A model generated the notes under the pieces. The model made no database searches. It was not told where the DNA came from and was given only the letters and a program-made list of their open reading frames with translations. Of a DNA stretch of 64,000 bases, positions 1 to 8,971 are shown piece after piece; positions within the stretch are counted from its first letter, which is position 1; each line of letters opens with the position of its first letter. The stretch comes from Flavobacterium sp. JAS (GTDB taxonomy: Bacteria > Bacteroidota > Bacteroidia > Flavobacteriales > Flavobacteriaceae), in assembly GCF_020991455.1 (NCBI RefSeq), contig NZ_JAJMOX010000002.1, forward strand, positions 124,001 to 188,000, read 5' to 3'. A program made the position numbers and the translations under genes.

Positions 1-126
1 TGATTTTCCCGAACCTGAAAGACCGGTAATTACAACCAGTTTTTCACGCGGAATGGAAATATCGATATTTTTCAGATTATGAACTCTTGCACCAAGAACT
101 TCAATAGTATTGTCTTTTTCTAACAT
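1..126 (-). CDS. uvrA: Excinuclease ABC subunit A, N-terminal fragment (cut by window edge)
   Basis: Only the first 42 codons lie in the window; the gene continues beyond the left edge. The translation begins [20 protein letters not shown] and ends with the Walker A motif GLSGSGKS, which is the characteristic start of UvrA, the ATPase that scans DNA for lesions with UvrB in nucleotide excision repair. The start is the ATG whose complement is 124-126. A candidate -7 promoter box lies just upstream at 143-150. The gene is divergent from nothing nearby: the next gene is on the same strand behind it. Confidence in the family is high despite the short fragment, because the GARVHNLKN segment followed by GLSGSGKS is typical of UvrA and not of ordinary ABC transporters. 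Confidence 0.9.
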   Translation of the reverse strand, partial: MLEKDNTIEVLGARVHNLKNIDISIPREKLVVITGLSGSGKS

Positions 127-142
127 AAATTCGAGCAAAACG

Positions 143-150
143 CAAAGTTA
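143..150 (-). promoter_or_regulatory. Candidate -7 box for uvrA
   Basis: The minus strand reads TAACTTTG, a match to the Bacteroidota -7 consensus TAnnTTTG, 17 bp before the uvrA start codon. No clear -33 TTTG was seen, so this is tentative. Confidence 0.35.
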
Positions 151-214
151 CCACTTTGATTTGTTCTTTTAGTACTAGAGAACAAAACTTTATGTTACAA
201 ATAGTAACAAATTT

Positions 215-1189
215 TTAGTTTGAATTAAGATGATTTACTTTTAAAATTTCATTAAATTTTTCCTCTTTTCCATTCTTTTTCATATCAGCATAAATCATCT
301 GAATTATTTTTTCGGCATCAGTTCTATAGGGAGATTTTTGTTCAACATACAAGTTATAAGCTTTGCACATGTTGTCAAGTCCTTTTTCGTTATCATTTAA
401 ATGAAGTGCATAGATTTGTCCAATTCCGTAAAAAACTTCTGGATTATTAGGTTCTATTTTTGCTATTTTTTCATAAGTTTTTACCGCGTTTTTATATTCT
501 TTTTTATAAGAATAAACAACTGCAATATTTTGCAATGGCATTAATCCATTGGGGTCTATTTTAAGTGACTTCTCGTAAGATTCAAGTGCTAAATCGTATT
601 GTTCCAAACGTCTGTAACATATTCCCATATTATCATATGCAAATGCAAAATTTGGATCAATTTTGACTGCCTTTTTGTAATATTCTATAGCTCCTTTATA
701 ATTTTCTTTTTTAGTTTCATCAATAGCTGAATTGTAATAATCTAATGCTTTTTTATTGGATGACATTGAATTGTTATTTACCAGATTATTGGCTGCAACT
801 TTATCCTTTAAAACAGAACAATTATCCATTAGGTATTTCTCCATTTTATAGTATATGTCTTTGTATTCTTTTGAATTTTTGTCAAAATTCATCGTAATTT
901 TGATCTCTTTTTTTTCGTCTGTTGGATTTGATAAATCAATACTGGTAAATTTTTCGGCTAATTGGTAAGCTCCAACTTTATCATCAATACATGAGCTAAT
1001 ATTAGCGGTGATAGAATCTTTAATTCGATCGTAAGTTGGTATTGAATCAATACATGAGCAAGCCTGATCAGTTAGTTCTTTGAATAATTTTTTAGTGTCA
1101 ATTTTTTCGTTAGTAGTATCTGACCCTTGTGAGTGAATTTTTGTAAATCCTAAAATTAGCAATAGACTAAAAAAAAAATTTTTTTTCAT
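215..1189 (-). CDS. Secreted/periplasmic tetratricopeptide repeat protein
   Basis: 324 residues with an N-terminal signal peptide (lysines, then FFFSLLLILGFTKIHS, cleavage near residue 21). Residues about 145-300 hold at least three TPR units with the usual spacing, each ending in a [KS]xxKIDPN-type turn (KAVKIDPNFAFAY, KSLKIDPNGLMPL, KIAKIEPNNPEVF). The segment before the repeats (about 25-140) has three cysteines and is not recognised. TPR proteins generally scaffold protein-protein contacts; nothing in the neighbourhood (uvrA upstream, a ClC channel gene 60 bp away on the same strand) points to a specific partner. It is probably periplasmic or outer-membrane associated. Function is unknown. 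Confidence 0.75.
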   Translation of the reverse strand: MKKNFFFSLLLILGFTKIHSQGSDTTNEKIDTKKLFKELTDQACSCIDSIPTYDRIKDSITANISSCIDDKVGAYQLAEKFTSIDLSNPTDEKKEIKITMNFDKNSKEYKDIYYKMEKYLMDNCSVLKDKVAANNLVNNNSMSSNKKALDYYNSAIDETKKENYKGAIEYYKKAVKIDPNFAFAYDNMGICYRRLEQYDLALESYEKSLKIDPNGLMPLQNIAVVYSYKKEYKNAVKTYEKIAKIEPNNPEVFYGIGQIYALHLNDNEKGLDNMCKAYNLYVEQKSPYRTDAEKIIQMIYADMKKNGKEEKFNEILKVNHLNSN

Positions 1190-1249
1190 TTTTTGGGTTT
1201 GGTTTATTGGTTGGTAGTATCTAAGATAATAATTTACTAATTACTAAGC

Positions 1250-3034
1250 TTACTCAATTGTCATAGAACGCAACTTAGTTCTATAGGCTTCAAGTGCTAT
1301 AGATTTTGAAATGAAACCGTAATATTTATCATTTCGGATAACCGGTAGAAAGGCTGTTTTTGATTTTTCGAATTTACTCATTACAATTTCCATACTATCA
1401 AAAGAAGAAATAGTGGCAGCGGGAGTTTTCATGACATCTTTGATCACCGTATATTTTACACGATAAGTGTTAAAAATAATTTCGCGGATATCATTAAAAT
1501 GAACTATACCAACCAATTCTTTTTCATTGTTTACGACAGCAAAAACAACTTGATTGGAGTGCGAAATCAAATCGACTAACTTGCTTAAATTATCATCAGG
1601 ATGTACCGTTAAATAATCGCATTGAATTATGGTATCGATATCTAATGTAGAGAGAATGTTTGAATCTTTATTGCTTGTAAAAGCATGACCTTTTTTAGCC
1701 AGACCTTTTACATCGAGAGAATATTTTTCGAAACGTTTAGAAATTGCAAAACTTATAGAGGAAACAATCATAAGCGGAATCATCAGACTGTAACCTCCGG
1801 TAATTTCGGCAATTAAGAAGATTGCAGTAAGTGGCGCATGAAATAATCCGCTCAAAATACCAGCCATTCCCACCATTGTGAAGTTAGTTATTGGCAATTT
1901 TGCTAAACCAATTAGTGTGATGAATTTCGAGAAGAAGTATCCCAAATAAGATCCTAAAAATAGGGAAGGAGCAAAGTTACCTCCGTTTCCGCCACTTCCA
2001 ATTGTTAGCCCCGAAGCAAATACTTTTACCATCATGGTACAACCCACAAAAAGTAGTAAAACCCATTGATTGTTTCTGAAATCTCCAAACAAAGTATTGT
2101 CTAAGATTTTCCCCGGATCTGATTCAGATAAGGTTTTGATACTTTCATAACCTTCCCCAAAAAGCGTTGGAAAAATAAAAATCAGCAATGCTAATAATGA
2201 AGAACCAATTAAAGCTTTTTTGTAGGCTCCCATTTTCAGATTAGCAAAATAATGTTCTATTCTTTGAAAGTTGCGGGCATAATAAACGGCCATAAAACCG
2301 GTTAATAATCCTAGAAGCACGTAAAATGGAATATTGTGATAATTAAAAGCTTCTTGTTTTTTGAAGGATAATAAAATCGTTTCGTCCAGAACAATAGCAG
2401 AAACCAAAGCTCCGGTGGCTGCCGAAATCATAATAGGAGTAAAGGCAGAAATACTAACATCTACCAATAAAACTTCAATAGCAAATAGAACTCCGGCAAT
2501 TGGTGCGTTAAAAGCTGCGGAAATTCCTGCCGCAACACCACAACCAATAAGTAAAGTTCGGTCTTTATAAGGTAATTTATAATTTTGAGCAAAGTTTGAT
2601 CCAAATGCGGCTCCTGTAACCACAATTGGGCTTTCCAAACCTGCAGAACCTCCTAAACCAACAGTTAAGGAACTCGTTACAATTTGAGCATACATTTGTT
2701 TTCTCGGAATGATACTGGCTTTTTTTGCAACAGCATATAAAATTTGAGAAGTTCCTTTTTCTATACTTCCGTTTAAAACTCTTTTGATGACAAAAACAGT
2801 AAGTGTAATACCAATAATTGGTAAAATACTGTTGATGAAACTTAATTTTAAGATTGCATTAATAGATGTTGCAAAAGAGAAAACACTATGGGCAAAAGTT
2901 TTCAAAACAATTACAGCCAAAGAACAAGAAATACCAATTAAAACACTTGATAAAAAAATAAATTGCTTTGGTGTCATCAATGATTGTCCCAAAGCGATAA
3001 CGCTTTCTAGTTTTCTAAAATATTTTTTTAGCAT
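1250..3034 (-). CDS. ClC-family chloride channel/transporter with C-terminal CBS pair
   Basis: 594 residues. About ten hydrophobic segments cover residues 25-435 and two CBS domains cover about 465-590. ClC selectivity motifs are visible: GSAGLESP around residue 129, with E134 at the position of the gating glutamate (E148 of E. coli ClcA), and GGNFAPSLFLG (GxFxP motif) near 355. After FNAPIAGVLFAIE the residue at the internal 'proton glutamate' position (E203 of ClcA) is valine (V188), as in many eukaryotic ClC channels, so coupled H+ exchange is uncertain. The canonical GSGIP motif is not obvious. The protein acts in the inner membrane and probably moves chloride or another anion; CBS domains usually sense nucleotides. 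A -7-like promoter box lies at 3062-3069. Confidence 0.88.
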   Translation of the reverse strand: MLKKYFRKLESVIALGQSLMTPKQFIFLSSVLIGISCSLAVIVLKTFAHSVFSFATSINAILKLSFINSILPIIGITLTVFVIKRVLNGSIEKGTSQILYAVAKKASIIPRKQMYAQIVTSSLTVGLGGSAGLESPIVVTGAAFGSNFAQNYKLPYKDRTLLIGCGVAAGISAAFNAPIAGVLFAIEVLLVDVSISAFTPIMISAATGALVSAIVLDETILLSFKKQEAFNYHNIPFYVLLGLLTGFMAVYYARNFQRIEHYFANLKMGAYKKALIGSSLLALLIFIFPTLFGEGYESIKTLSESDPGKILDNTLFGDFRNNQWVLLLFVGCTMMVKVFASGLTIGSGGNGGNFAPSLFLGSYLGYFFSKFITLIGLAKLPITNFTMVGMAGILSGLFHAPLTAIFLIAEITGGYSLMIPLMIVSSISFAISKRFEKYSLDVKGLAKKGHAFTSNKDSNILSTLDIDTIIQCDYLTVHPDDNLSKLVDLISHSNQVVFAVVNNEKELVGIVHFNDIREIIFNTYRVKYTVIKDVMKTPAATISSFDSMEIVMSKFEKSKTAFLPVIRNDKYYGFISKSIALEAYRTKLRSMTIE

Positions 3035-3061
3035 TCTGTTTGTAAAAAGTTAGGGAAACTA

Positions 3062-3069
3062 CAAATTTA
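3062..3069 (-). promoter_or_regulatory. Candidate -7 box for the ClC gene
   Basis: The minus strand reads TAAATTTG, a perfect match to TAnnTTTG, 28 bp before the start codon at 3034. The -33 element is not clear. Confidence 0.4.
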
Positions 3070-3120
3070 GCTCATAGTATTCGATTTTGTGTTGTTTTTA
3101 CAGAAAAATCTGTTTTTAAT

Positions 3121-4803
3121 TTAAAATCCAACTGCTGTGTCATCTCCACGAAAATCGGCACCGCCTTCAAGATTTTTGTTTGGCAGAACCAAAATACAAT
3201 CTAATTTACCAATAACCGGTGTCGTTTTTTCGTTGATTAAATATCCTTTTGTTTTTAGCTTATCAATAGTAGTAGTGTCAAAAGCATTTGGCTCAAAAGT
3301 AATTAAATCAGGCAGCCATTGGTGGTGAAAACGTGGTGCATTTACCGCTTCCTGCATGCTTAAATTGTACTCGTAAACATTTAGAATTGCCTGTAAAACA
3401 GTTGTGATAATAGTTGAACCTCCAGGAGAACCTACAACCATAAACAAGTTTCCGTTTTTCTCCACAATAGTTGGAGTCATTGAACTTAACATTCTCTTTT
3501 TTGGAGCAATACTGTTGGCTTCATTTCCTACTAAACCAAACATATTTGGAGATCCCGGTTTTGCACTAAAATCGTCCATTTCGTTGTTTAAAAAGAAACC
3601 CAATTCATCACAATAATATTTAGATCCAAAACCGTCATTTATTGTCGTCGTTGCCGCAACAGCATTCCCTTGTGCGTCGACGATCGAATAATGTGTAGTT
3701 TCGGTGCTTTCATTATAAGTTACTTTTCCTTCTTTTATATCCGATGATAAACTGGCTTTGTTTACATCAAAACTTGACATTCTCTCTTTTAAATAAGAAT
3801 CGGCCAATAAAGCGTTGATCGGAATTTTTACAAAATCAGGATCGCCTAAAAACTGACTTCTGTCGGCGTAAGCTCTTCTTTCTGCTTCAACAATTACCTG
3901 AATCGATTCTTCAGAATTATGTCCCATTTTTGATAAATCATAAGGAGCAATCATTTTCATGATTTGCGCCAGACAGATTCCGCCACTGCTTGGAGGCGAC
4001 ATCGAAGTTATTTTTAAATCTTTATAATTAAACTGTAATGGTTTTCTCCATTTCGCTTCATAAGTAGCTAAATCTTTAAGGGTAATAATTCCGCCTCTTT
4101 TTTGAAGATAATCTACTAAAATTTTAGCTGTTTTACCTTTATAGAACTCGTCTTGTCCGTTTTTTAGAATACGTTTCAAAGTATTGGCTAAAGCGGGATA
4201 TTTAATAGTGTCATTTTCTTTAAATTTTCCAGCCATAAGCGTATTTGGTCCGTTGGCTTTGACAATAGCATCATGATAATTTTCGAGTTGCTTTTGTTGT
4301 TTTTGAGTCACAATTACACCTCTTTCCGCAAGAGCGATAACGGGTTTTAAAATTTCGGACATTGGTAATGAACCTAGTTTTTTATGAACAGCAAAAACTC
4401 CGGCCACAGTTCCCGGAACGCCAATTGCCAAAGGTGTTTCGGTGCTTTTTCCTTTTATTACATTTCCGTCTTTATCCAGAAACATGTCTTTTGTTGCTGC
4501 CAACGGAGCTTTCTCACGATAGTCTAAAGAGCCAACTTCACCATTAGCTTTTCGGTAGACCATAAATCCGCCGCCGCCAATATTTCCTGCATACGGAAAA
4601 GCAACTGCAAGTGCCAATTCGGTGGCAACCATAGCGTCAAAAGCATTTCCGCCTTTTTTCATAATGTCGGCTCCAATTTTTGAAGCTTCCTGACGTGCCG
4701 AAACGACCATGGCTTTTGTTGCGACTAAACCAGTTGGTTTAACAACTTGCTGAGCAGAACAATAAAAAGAAATAAAGCTGAGTAAAAGGGTAATTTTTTT
4801 CAT
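3121..4803 (-). CDS. ggt: Gamma-glutamyltransferase (gamma-glutamyl transpeptidase)
   Basis: 560 residues with a signal peptide (MKKITLLLSFISFYCSAQ). It belongs to the Ntn-hydrolase GGT family: the precursor is cleaved autocatalytically and the new N-terminal threonine attacks the gamma-glutamyl bond of glutathione and related compounds. The processing site is seen as ETTHYSIVDAQGNAVAATT, where T369 aligns with the catalytic Thr391 of the E. coli enzyme. Downstream SSMTPTIV and VVGSPGGSTIITTVLQ are typical of the small subunit. The length matches the family. It should act in the periplasm in glutathione or gamma-glutamyl peptide salvage. It stands alone, 41 bp upstream of an ACP phosphodiesterase gene on the same strand, with no functional link apparent. 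Confidence 0.95.
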   Translation of the reverse strand: MKKITLLLSFISFYCSAQQVVKPTGLVATKAMVVSARQEASKIGADIMKKGGNAFDAMVATELALAVAFPYAGNIGGGGFMVYRKANGEVGSLDYREKAPLAATKDMFLDKDGNVIKGKSTETPLAIGVPGTVAGVFAVHKKLGSLPMSEILKPVIALAERGVIVTQKQQKQLENYHDAIVKANGPNTLMAGKFKENDTIKYPALANTLKRILKNGQDEFYKGKTAKILVDYLQKRGGIITLKDLATYEAKWRKPLQFNYKDLKITSMSPPSSGGICLAQIMKMIAPYDLSKMGHNSEESIQVIVEAERRAYADRSQFLGDPDFVKIPINALLADSYLKERMSSFDVNKASLSSDIKEGKVTYNESTETTHYSIVDAQGNAVAATTTINDGFGSKYYCDELGFFLNNEMDDFSAKPGSPNMFGLVGNEANSIAPKKRMLSSMTPTIVEKNGNLFMVVGSPGGSTIITTVLQAILNVYEYNLSMQEAVNAPRFHHQWLPDLITFEPNAFDTTTIDKLKTKGYLINEKTTPVIGKLDCILVLPNKNLEGGADFRGDDTAVGF

Positions 4804-4844
4804 AAGAGAGTATTGTAGTATTATTTTATAGAATCTGTAAGATC

Positions 4845-5429
4845 CTATAATGAAAGTAATTTTTGATTGGCTTGCTGTTTTATATCTTCAAAGAAAAGAC
4901 CAAATTCGTGTTCAAATTCCGGATAGAATTCTTTGAGTTCCTGAGTGGCAAATTGCATTTTGGATTGATTTTTTGATCTTCGGTCCATTTGTGTTAAAAT
5001 ATGCTGAATGCCGTCTACACTATGATAACTCCAAAGCCAGTTTTCCCGAATCATAGTTGGCATTAAGTCCTGTGTTCTTTCTGTAAGAATTGAATAGTTT
5101 TCATGCAAAGCTCTGTAAAATCGATTAACAAAACGATCCAATTTTTCATCGGAATATTTTTCCCAGTTTTTGGCTAAAAAGTGGTCATACAGAATATCTA
5201 CAATTACACCGGCATAATGATGGTATTTGTCATGTAAACGCTTGGTACTTTGTCTAAAAATATCATGAGAATCGGTATAAGTATCAATAAAACGATGTAA
5301 AACAATTCCTTTTTGGACATCTTCAGGAAAATGTTCAAATTGTTTTCCGCGAATTCCATCGGCCATAAAATTGCCAATTTTTATCAGATCATTTTCACCG
5401 GAAAGATATATATGGGCTAGGAAATTCAT
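4845..5429 (-). CDS. Acyl carrier protein phosphodiesterase-like protein (AcpH/DUF479 family)
   Basis: 194 residues, cytoplasmic. It starts MNFLAHIYLSGENDLIKIGNF and contains IVLHRFIDTYTDSH and YAGVIVDILYDHFLAKNW, the HD-like histidine/aspartate motifs of the AcpH family. E. coli AcpH removes the 4'-phosphopantetheine arm from ACP. The His/Asp pattern (H6, then HRFIDTYTDSH, then DILYDHFLA) is retained, so hydrolase activity on holo-ACP is plausible, but many family members are uncharacterised. It is probably cotranscribed with or before ggt (41 bp gap, same strand). The region upstream is filled by an intergenic repeat array. Confidence 0.82.
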   Translation of the reverse strand: MNFLAHIYLSGENDLIKIGNFMADGIRGKQFEHFPEDVQKGIVLHRFIDTYTDSHDIFRQSTKRLHDKYHHYAGVIVDILYDHFLAKNWEKYSDEKLDRFVNRFYRALHENYSILTERTQDLMPTMIRENWLWSYHSVDGIQHILTQMDRRSKNQSKMQFATQELKEFYPEFEHEFGLFFEDIKQQANQKLLSL

Positions 5430-5439
5430 TTTTTTTGTG

Positions 5440-5712
5440 AGTTGCTAAGGTTCTTTTTTTAGAGGTGCTAAGTATCTGAGATGCTAAGTAGCTAAGTTTT
5501 TTAGTTATTATACCTAAGCTTTTGACCTAAGTTTCTAAGTTCTCTCTTGTAAAAGTATGAAAACTTTTTTAGATGAGTTTTACAATAAGACTTTGCAGTA
5601 TAAACTTAACATTTTAGTTTATTTAAAATCTTAGAACCTTAGGAACTTAGCCACTCAGTAACTTTTTTTAAAATTCTTAGCAACTTAGCAACTTAGAACC
5701 TCAGTAACTTTT
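5440..5712. repeat. Intergenic array of CTAAGT/ACTTAG units, inverted overall
   Basis: The gap 5430-5746 holds no gene. Its left half has many TGCTAAG / GCTAAGT units about 8 bp apart, and its right half has the complementary form (CTTAGCAACTTAGCAACTTAG near 5670-5697), so the two halves could pair into a long imperfect hairpin. Similar degenerate 8-bp repeats are common in Flavobacterium intergenic DNA. No function is assigned. The glmM promoter candidate lies at the right end. Confidence 0.65.
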
Positions 5713-5713
5713 T

Positions 5714-5721
5714 TATATTTG
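5714..5721 (+). promoter_or_regulatory. Candidate -7 box for glmM
   Basis: TATATTTG matches TAnnTTTG perfectly and lies 25 bp before the start codon. The upstream -33 region is occupied by the repeat array and no TTTG is obvious. Confidence 0.45.
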
Positions 5722-5746
5722 TAACTGGTAACCATAACTCACAAAA

Positions 5747-7135
5747 ATGACTTTAATAAAATCAATTTCAGGTATACGAGGAACAATCGGTGGAAAAGTA
5801 GGAGATAACCTGACTCCAGTTGATGCTGTAAAATTTGCATCGGCATATGGTACTTTTCTGAAAAACAATACTTCAAAAGAAAAATTAACGGTTGTAATTG
5901 GTCGCGATGCCAGAATCTCCGGACCAATGATTCACAATCTTGTTGTAAATACTTTAGTAGGTTTAGGAATTAATGTAATTGATCTTGGACTTTCTACAAC
6001 ACCAACTGTTGAAGTTGCTGTGCCTTTGGAAAAAGCAGATGGCGGAATTATCTTGACTGCTTCTCACAATCCAAAACAATGGAATGCTTTGAAGTTGCTA
6101 AATGAAAAAGGGGAGTTTTTAAGCGGTGCAGAAGGAGCAAAAATTCTTGAAATTGCAGAAGCTGAAGCTTTCGATTTCTCTGATGTGGATAGTTTAGGCG
6201 AAATCACGATAAATGATGCTTATATGGATATTCATATCGACGAGGTTTTAAATTTACCTTTAGTAGATGTTGAAGCTGTAAAAGCGGCGAAATTTAAAGT
6301 TGTTGTTGATGGTGTAAATTCTTCTGGAGGAATTATTATTCCAAAATTATTAGAATTAATGGGCGTTGAAGTAGTAAAATTATATTGCGAACCAAACGGA
6401 CATTTTCCTCACAATCCAGAACCTTTAAAAGAACATTTAACGGACATTTCAGAATTGGTTGTTAAAGAAAAAGCGCACTTAGGAGTTGTTGTTGATCCGG
6501 ATGTTGATCGTTTGGCTTTTATTTGCGAAGACGGAGAAATGTTTGGCGAAGAGTATACTTTGGTGGCTTGCGCCGATTATGTTTTGAGTAAAACTCCAGG
6601 AAATACAGTTTCGAATATGTCATCGTCTCGTGCTTTGCGTGATGTAACTGTTGCTCACGGCGGGAAATACGAAGCAAGCGCAGTTGGAGAAGTGAATGTT
6701 GTGGAGTTAATGAAAAAAAATAACGCTATTATTGGTGGTGAAGGAAACGGTGGAATTATTTATCCGGAATCTCATTACGGACGTGATAGTTTAGTGGGAG
6801 TTGCTTTATTTCTAACGCATTTGGCAAATAAAAAAATGTCAGTTTCGGCATTGAGAGCTTCATATCCTGAATATTATATGAGCAAAAACAAAATTGAATT
6901 AACGCCTCAAATTGATGTTGATGCGATTTTGGTTGCAATGACTGAAAAGTATAAAAACGAAGATATTACAACTATTGATGGTGTAAAAATTGATTTTGCT
7001 ACAGAATGGGTTCATTTAAGAAAATCAAACACAGAACCAATTATCCGAATCTATACGGAAGCTCCTTCTCAGGAAAAAGCAGATGTTTTGGCTCTTCGAA
7101 TTATTGATGAAATAAAAGCAATTGCTGGAATTTAA
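5747..7135 (+). CDS. glmM: Phosphoglucosamine mutase (alpha-D-phosphohexomutase family)
   Basis: 462 residues. Starts MTLIKSISGIRGTIGG (substrate-loop region), then ILTASHNPKQWNALK with the phosphorylated serine S106, the metal loop DPDVDRLAF near residue 250, the sugar-binding loop GGEGNGGIIYPESHYGRDS near 330, and the C-terminal phosphate-binding RKSNTEPIIRIYTEA. In Bacteroidota this form is annotated GlmM, converting glucosamine-6-phosphate to glucosamine-1-phosphate for UDP-GlcNAc synthesis. A phosphomannomutase or phosphoglucomutase role cannot be excluded from sequence alone; PMM activity would be of interest here because the GH130 route further right should release mannose-1-phosphate. 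It is monocistronic, followed by a strong terminator. Confidence 0.88.
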   Translation: MTLIKSISGIRGTIGGKVGDNLTPVDAVKFASAYGTFLKNNTSKEKLTVVIGRDARISGPMIHNLVVNTLVGLGINVIDLGLSTTPTVEVAVPLEKADGGIILTASHNPKQWNALKLLNEKGEFLSGAEGAKILEIAEAEAFDFSDVDSLGEITINDAYMDIHIDEVLNLPLVDVEAVKAAKFKVVVDGVNSSGGIIIPKLLELMGVEVVKLYCEPNGHFPHNPEPLKEHLTDISELVVKEKAHLGVVVDPDVDRLAFICEDGEMFGEEYTLVACADYVLSKTPGNTVSNMSSSRALRDVTVAHGGKYEASAVGEVNVVELMKKNNAIIGGEGNGGIIYPESHYGRDSLVGVALFLTHLANKKMSVSALRASYPEYYMSKNKIELTPQIDVDAILVAMTEKYKNEDITTIDGVKIDFATEWVHLRKSNTEPIIRIYTEAPSQEKADVLALRIIDEIKAIAGI

Positions 7136-7153
7136 CTTTTAGCAATTTAGCAT

Positions 7154-7195
7154 AAAAAAACACCTTTTTCATTTATTTGAAAAAGGTGTTTTTTA
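7154..7195. terminator. Bidirectional intrinsic terminator after glmM
   Basis: AAAAAACACCTTTTTCA and TGAAAAAGGTGTTTTTT form a near-perfect stem with a short loop, with T-runs on both strands. It serves glmM and possibly the converging GH128 gene. Confidence 0.85.
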
Positions 7196-7217
7196 TTTAA
7201 AACGGTCTTAATATTTA

Positions 7218-7299
7218 ACCGCAAAGTGCACAAAGGTTTATTATTTTGGATTGCGCATAGTAAACGCAAAGTTCACAAAGCTTTGTGCACTTTGTGGTA
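7218..7299. repeat. Inverted repeat of the CGCAAAGTKCACAAAG type
   Basis: ACCGCAAAGTGCACAAAG (7218-7235) and CGCAAAGTTCACAAAG (7265-7280) are direct copies, and CTTTGTGCACTTTGTGGT (7281-7298) is their inverse, so the second and third copies abut as a hairpin. This resembles small palindromic repeats widespread in Flavobacterium. It sits in the 3' region between the glmM terminator and the GH128 stop codon. Confidence 0.6.
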
Positions 7300-7310
7300 A
7301 AATTTAAATC

Positions 7311-8798
7311 TTAATTTTTAATAATCTTAATTGATTTTTTAATTGAACCATAAGTAGCAGTTACGATATAAACTCCACTCGAAAGTTTGTCTCCAATTTT
7401 AATATCTTCATTGGTATAATAAGAATCTGAAGAAAAGCAAATTGTTCCTTTCATGTCGACAATTTTTAATGTCAACGGTTCTGTATCTGCAGATTTTATA
7501 TGAAGTACAGATTGGCTTTTAATAGGATTAGGATAAACTGTGAAGAAATCTTTTTCGAGCTTTGGATCGTTTACGCCCAAATTCGCTGCAGTAACATCAA
7601 TATAATTAAAATTCATATCGTTTGATTTGAATTTAATCTTCAAATAAACTTCTCCCTGAGGCAATGTGACTCCGTTTACTGTTTTATCAGCAAAGGTTTG
7701 ATATCCGCCAGTTGCAGGAAAAGTTTCGTCAGTTTTTACAATTACATCATTTACAAGAATATCAAATTTCCCTGGATTTGTAGGCGACGCTACTCTAAAA
7801 GTCAGATTATAAGTTCCGGCATTAGCAACATTTAGCAGGAACTCGTTCCAATCTCCATTGTCTATAAGAGATACATTTTGAGCGGTTCCAGAGTCTGTTG
7901 TGTTTTGTAAACCTGTACCTTTTCTGCGATAATGTTTGTTGGCAGTAATTCTTCCAGGTACATTTATTTTTTTAGAAGTATAAGAAACATTTATATATTC
8001 AGTACCAATTGGTTTTAAAACACCGCTTTTAGGATCTAATAATTGTCCTTCAAGCATATCTGTCCATGTAGGATTGACTCTTCCAGTAAACCATGAATAG
8101 CGATAAATGTCCGGATCGTTTTCAAAACTAGTTACAATGTCTTTCATAAACGCTGTTTTTTCGGCAGCAGTCTGAATCACTCTGTTTGCAAATTCAGTTA
8201 CCCAAATTGGGCGATTGTATTTTTTTAAAAGTCCTGTTACACCAATAACAGAACCTGAAGAGCTATCATAAGTATGAAAAGCAATATAGTCGACTTTGCA
8301 ATTTGGGCATAAGGCAAAAAACTGATCATGCCACGCGGTCGGGCTGCTATAACCACCATAATTATTGTTCGGGTCATTAAAAGCAGGTGATGCACTAACT
8401 ATTTCTAAATTTTTGGCTGCTGCTATTTTTTCAATATTTTTCCATGCGTTTACGACTTCCTGAGGTGTTAATCTGGCACCATCGTTAAAGTTAGGTTCAT
8501 TAAAAGCCAGTAAATATTTAGCGCCGGGTTTTATCCTGTTTATAAAAGCTTGTACATCTGCATCGTTTACCTGATTCCACGCCATCGGAACATATTCTAC
8601 GCTAATAGATTCATAATTTGTATTTGTATCATTTTCGGGCAAAGAACCCCAGTTGTACCACCATGAAACTCCGGGTTTTAAAGCTAATAAATCTGCCGTT
8701 GAGTTATTGCCGTAAGCAATTCCACGTTTTGGACTCTGGGCAAAGGAGACATTTGTGAGGTGTAATATTAAAAAAGTAAAAAGTAGGTTTTTTATCAT
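7311..8798 (-). CDS. Secreted GH128-like glycosidase with CBM6 and T9SS sorting domain
   Basis: 495 residues. A signal peptide (to about residue 20) is followed by a TIM-barrel catalytic domain (about 22-255) of the Glyco_hydro_cc/GH128 type: SWWYNWGS, LLAFNEPNF (acid/base Glu candidate), YIAFHTYD and IWVTEFANR (nucleophile Glu candidate). Residues about 275-405 form a CBM6-like jelly roll (DNGDWNEFLLNVANAGTYN, NFNYIDV). Residues about 420-495 are a type A T9SS C-terminal domain (FTVYPNPIKS, GVYIVTATYGSIKKSIKII). GH128 enzymes are endo-beta-1,3-glucanases, so the likely substrate is a beta-1,3-glucan, secreted across the outer membrane by T9SS. It is isolated from the N-glycan genes. Substrate is inferred from family only. 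Confidence 0.85.
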   Translation of the reverse strand: MIKNLLFTFLILHLTNVSFAQSPKRGIAYGNNSTADLLALKPGVSWWYNWGSLPENDTNTNYESISVEYVPMAWNQVNDADVQAFINRIKPGAKYLLAFNEPNFNDGARLTPQEVVNAWKNIEKIAAAKNLEIVSASPAFNDPNNNYGGYSSPTAWHDQFFALCPNCKVDYIAFHTYDSSSGSVIGVTGLLKKYNRPIWVTEFANRVIQTAAEKTAFMKDIVTSFENDPDIYRYSWFTGRVNPTWTDMLEGQLLDPKSGVLKPIGTEYINVSYTSKKINVPGRITANKHYRRKGTGLQNTTDSGTAQNVSLIDNGDWNEFLLNVANAGTYNLTFRVASPTNPGKFDILVNDVIVKTDETFPATGGYQTFADKTVNGVTLPQGEVYLKIKFKSNDMNFNYIDVTAANLGVNDPKLEKDFFTVYPNPIKSQSVLHIKSADTEPLTLKIVDMKGTICFSSDSYYTNEDIKIGDKLSSGVYIVTATYGSIKKSIKIIKN

Positions 8799-8844
8799 AA
8801 CAGATGATTTTGTGTGGGGTTTTGGGAGATAAATTTGTTAACTC

Positions 8845-8852
8845 CAAATTTA
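8845..8852 (-). promoter_or_regulatory. Candidate -7 box for the GH128 gene
   Basis: The minus strand reads TAAATTTG, matching TAnnTTTG, 47 bp upstream of the start codon. The -33 box is unclear. Confidence 0.4.
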
Positions 8853-8971
8853 TACTGTTTGTGTAATTTTTCATTTTGATTGCATCAGAAAAAAATATTA
8901 CAAAAACCCATCAAAATCAGTTTTTAGGAGATAAAATAGCGTGTTTAATAGTTTTGAAAGCTTTTCTAAAT

